From Pycnococcus provasolii (Eukaryota > Chlorophyta > Pseudoscourfieldiophyceae > Pseudoscourfieldiales), in assembly GCA_049487715.1 (NCBI GenBank), contig CP150567.1, forward strand, positions 62,001 to 126,000: 64,000 bases of DNA, written 5' to 3'. Positions 61,287 to 64,000 of this stretch are shown here, one piece after another. Positions within the stretch are counted from its first letter, which is position 1; every line of letters begins with the position of its first letter. The notes below the pieces were generated by a model. That model was given only the letters and a program-made list of their open reading frames with translations, had not been told where the DNA came from and ran no database searches. The translations under genes were made by a program, and so were the position numbers.

Positions 61287-64000
61287 ATGGCCTCGCTGCC
61301 GCCGATGCGTGGTGGTGGTGGTGAAAGTGGGGGTGGTCATCTCGTGAACGTCGTGATTGACCCGTTGGAGATGATGAGCACTCTTGTTGTGTCTCCTCCT
61401 CCTCATTCTGAGCAGATTCTTGTCGACGTGTTCATACAGGCTCAAGTGCACGAGCAGCAGCAGCAACAGCAGCAGCTGGAGAATCATGATGATGATGACG
61501 ACGACGAGAATCAACACGCGCCACCTTCCTCTTCGTCATCAGCTCACGGTCACGTGATGATCGTCGACATGGGTGCGTCACCCGTTGGCGTTGTCGCCAA
61601 CAACAACACTTCTACTTCTTCTGTGCCACCATTGGGCAGCGCATCTCTTCCGCGCCGGTCGTGGTACTCGCCTGTCACTACTACCGACTCAGATTCACCA
61701 GCTGCTCGCACGACGATTTTTTCAGCGCCCACGCTCCTCCTGGCGCTGATGGCGACCATGTACTCAAGCATGCTGATTGGCGTGCTCCTCATGCAACTCA
61801 CATCAACAACACCTTTTTCGTCACGACAGCAGCAGCAGCAAGAAGTTCGTTCGTCTTGGATCCAAGTCAAACCTTCTTCTTCTTCAAACAACAACTCCTC
61901 GACTTGGCAAACGCTCACTGGTGATGATGACAACAACAAAAACAGCATTCACCGACGTCGATCCCTCTTGTCGACAAATCTCGTCGTCTACCGCAACGGC
62001 GTGCTCAATCCCAGCTGGGAGTCAACATCATTTCTCTCCGTCGTCGACTTCACCTACCGCCTGCCGGACGACACGTCAACTGCCATTCTCGTCAACGCAC
62101 AGGCGTTTGGTGCACTATCCGTCGCGACGCCATCAGGCTATTTCTACGCCACGGGAGCAAACAACAACAACGTCACCAGCAACAACTACACCAAGCTTGC
62201 ATTTCGCATACACGCGCTGTATCCCGAGACTGGAGCGAGACTTGTGCTCAAGCTGGAGGCACGCAGCTCCCTCGATAACAGTTCGCGTCTCTTCACGCCG
62301 GGTGTCTCCCTTGCCAACCTGGCAAATCCCCCCGACGTCACGACCGCGGCGCCTCAATCCTCATCATCAACAACCCTCCAGCGTGGCGTGCTCCCTCTCG
62401 ACAGGTGGTATGACATTGTCGTTCCTCTCGAGAACCTTGTGCTTGGCAACGCGAACTCTGTGCGTGGAACGGCGTCACTCAACGCGCTGCGAACGCTCAG
62501 CGAGATTCCTGGGCAGCAGCAGCCTCCCACGAACGAAGAGTCCAGCAACAGCCAACTCGTGACATTCGGACGACGACGGCGGCGGCGGCGGCGGCGACAC
62601 CTCAGCCAGGAGCAAAACTCCACCGGTGATGCCGGTGTTGCGCTTTGGCTGTGGGACACCATCACCGTGCAGGACGACGCAGGCACGGGTGCCGCCTTTC
62701 TCGTCGACGACATACGCCTGCTTGCCGAGGATGATGGTGGATTGAAAGCCTTGAATCCGTCGCTCGTTCCGGAGTCCGTCGACAGCTCAACCACGACCGT
62801 GGTGCCAGCAGCAACCGAAGCACAGAGGACTCCGCCACTCAGCAGACGTCCTTGGCTCATCGCCGTGATTGTGGGCCTTGCCGCTATGGTGTGCTTTTTC
62901 GTCGTGGGCATCGCGGTTCTAGTTGTGAAGCGACGCGAGGAAACTGGACGTGGGAAGCATACATCCACGGCAGACGAGGTGCGCGGCGCGATGACGGAAC
63001 TTGGGGAGAACATAGGCGACATGTTCGAGGACATGGGAGGAGGCGTGTCGCGCGCTGTACCGCATCCTCGCAGCACGAACAAGGAACGCACGGATAGCAA
63101 GCAGCCACCGGGCTGGTACTCGCCACACGACGAAGTTCCGTACGCCGAACGACGCACGTCACTCAGCCCAGCCACCGGCAGGGCGTGCTGCTTTGCAAGA
63201 CATGCAGATTTCAAGAACGTCGACTCGTTCTTGAAGTACGAAACACCCGCCACCGCCGTCGCGCAGCAGACAGCTCACAACAACGACAACAACATGACGG
63301 ATCGCTCGCTCAATTCTGACGAGCGACGGGCACTTGACGAGATTCTTGCGGGCGAGTGGCGTGGTGGTGGCACGAGCGTGACCGCGGCGACGACGACGAC
63401 CACGGAACCACGGCGAGACGACGATCGTGTCGAAGATGAGGAACTTCACGAGATCCACGACCAGGCACTCTGGCACCTCGACATCGCCGAGGCGAAGCGT
63501 CGCGATGCGGAGGCTGTCCGCGTCGAGGCGGATCGCGTCGAGTCGGGAGAACAGCTGGCGAGCGTTCGCGCTTCGGTGGACGACGACGACGACGCGGAGG
63601 CGGCAAGCGTGGAGACGGACGACAGCGAGGTGGGCGTCAAGCTTACATTCCGCGAAGCTGCCGTCGACGATGGTTCGCCGCACGCACAGGCGGCTCTGCT
63701 GCGACGGCAATCGGATGCACTTCGTGCGGCGGCGAAGGTGTACGAGAGTGAGGGTGAGAGACTGCTTCAGATTTGGTCTGCACGACTTCAGGATCGGGAC
63801 GGCGATGGCGATGGCGACGACGACGACGACGGTGAGAATGGCGGTGATGGCAACGATGGTGATCAGCAGCACGAGCAGCGAGTGTCCTCAAAGAGTCACG
63901 CGGCAGCGGTTGTGGGTTCCACAAGAGTGCCATCATCGGCGGAGGTGGAGGCGGCTGCGGCGATGGCTGGTGCACTCGTGTTCACGCGTAAGTCCACCAA
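61287..64000 (+). CDS. Membrane protein with a jelly-roll-like lumenal domain and acidic cytosolic tail (partial)
   Basis: The frame from ATG 61287 stays open to the window end (904 codons plus two bases). Residues 1-145 are Gln/Asp/Ser-rich and likely cytosolic. A first helix (APTLLLALMATMYSSMLIGV, ~150-170) crosses the membrane. The next ~330 residues include LVVYRNGVLNPSWESTSF, a central Asn-rich patch, WYDIVVPLENL and GAAFLVDDIRLL; this order resembles carbohydrate-binding beta-sandwich domains of bacterial and fungal extracellular proteins (tentative). A second helix (WLIAVIVGLAAMVCFFVVGI, ~525-545) returns to the cytosol. The tail is charged, with probable coiled coil (AKRRDAEAVRVEADRVESGE). 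Function unknown; a cell-surface sensor or adhesin is a guess. Confidence 0.75.
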   Translation, partial: MASLPPMRGGGGESGGGHLVNVVIDPLEMMSTLVVSPPPHSEQILVDVFIQAQVHEQQQQQQQLENHDDDDDDENQHAPPSSSSSAHGHVMIVDMGASPVGVVANNNTSTSSVPPLGSASLPRRSWYSPVTTTDSDSPAARTTIFSAPTLLLALMATMYSSMLIGVLLMQLTSTTPFSSRQQQQQEVRSSWIQVKPSSSSNNNSSTWQTLTGDDDNNKNSIHRRRSLLSTNLVVYRNGVLNPSWESTSFLSVVDFTYRLPDDTSTAILVNAQAFGALSVATPSGYFYATGANNNNVTSNNYTKLAFRIHALYPETGARLVLKLEARSSLDNSSRLFTPGVSLANLANPPDVTTAAPQSSSSTTLQRGVLPLDRWYDIVVPLENLVLGNANSVRGTASLNALRTLSEIPGQQQPPTNEESSNSQLVTFGRRRRRRRRRHLSQEQNSTGDAGVALWLWDTITVQDDAGTGAAFLVDDIRLLAEDDGGLKALNPSLVPESVDSSTTTVVPAATEAQRTPPLSRRPWLIAVIVGLAAMVCFFVVGIAVLVVKRREETGRGKHTSTADEVRGAMTELGENIGDMFEDMGGGVSRAVPHPRSTNKERTDSKQPPGWYSPHDEVPYAERRTSLSPATGRACCFARHADFKNVDSFLKYETPATAVAQQTAHNNDNNMTDRSLNSDERRALDEILAGEWRGGGTSVTAATTTTTEPRRDDDRVEDEELHEIHDQALWHLDIAEAKRRDAEAVRVEADRVESGEQLASVRASVDDDDDAEAASVETDDSEVGVKLTFREAAVDDGSPHAQAALLRRQSDALRAAAKVYESEGERLLQIWSARLQDRDGDGDGDDDDDGENGGDGNDGDQQHEQRVSSKSHAAAVVGSTRVPSSAEVEAAAAMAGALVFTRKST

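Noticed and set aside
1-64000. CRISPR arrays, rRNA or tRNA genes
   Set aside because: No repeat-spacer pattern, no rRNA-like conserved stretch and no tRNA T-loop/A-box pair with a plausible fold was recognised by eye; a tRNAscan run would be decisive.

Overview
The window is nuclear DNA from a compact eukaryotic genome, most likely a small green alga of the prasinophyte type. Reasons: 27 genes or gene fragments in 64 kb on both strands with no operons; almost every gene is one uninterrupted frame that needs no intron; targeting signals and Golgi or membrane topologies are common; and the gene content includes a plastid-type fructose bisphosphatase, a phytochelatin synthase and a PPR/tRNA guanine methyltransferase fusion of a kind I recall from green algae. 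GC is moderate and the spacers are AT-richer. The lineage is inference and the species cannot be named from the sequence.

Layout. 1-11.2 kb: a WD40/EF-hand protein (cut by the window edge), a protein with phage-integrase-type repeats, a BicA-like SulP anion transporter carrying an EF-hand, a BAH-domain protein, a HAD dehalogenase-like enzyme, an RCC1-type repeat protein and a small IQ-motif membrane protein. 11.3-15.5 kb: a sialyltransferase (GT29) and a sialidase-like Asp-box protein arranged head to head. 15.5-24 kb: a giant single-pass surface protein with about seven two-cysteine repeats and a second, plant-type SulP transporter. 24-35.2 kb: an EF-hand-like cytosolic protein, an amino acid transporter with a roughly 600-residue coiled-coil tail, a CEP104-like jelly-roll protein, a secreted or membrane helical protein and a DsbA-like thioredoxin-fold protein. 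35.4-43.4 kb: phosphomannomutase (split by a one-base frameshift), a KH RNA-binding protein, a Ste20/OSR1-like kinase and the PPR-CCCH-methyltransferase fusion. 43.9-53.8 kb: a four-domain voltage-gated calcium channel and, divergently transcribed from it, a pentameric ligand-gated channel fused to EF-hands and a SAM domain. 54-64 kb: a bacterial-type arylsulfatase, FBPase, phytochelatin synthase, a second RCC1-repeat gene broken by a 34-bp deletion, and a membrane protein running off the window.

How the genes fit together. Membrane signalling and calcium recur: CaV channel, pLGIC-EF-SAM, SulP-EF, WD40-EF and IQ proteins. A surface/glycan theme also recurs: sialyltransferase, sialidase-like protein, phosphomannomutase, arylsulfatase and large ectodomain proteins. 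Anion or sulfur handling (two SulP, sulfatase, phytochelatin synthase) is a third. Linkage may be chance, because gene order in such genomes is largely not functional.

Non-coding pattern. Short TTAGGG/CCCTAA tracts sit 50-320 bp upstream of start codons, mostly between divergent genes, and look like promoter elements rather than chromosome ends. A related short element lies just past the stop codons in three convergent spacers. Start codons given here are ATGs; several reading frames are open further upstream without an ATG.
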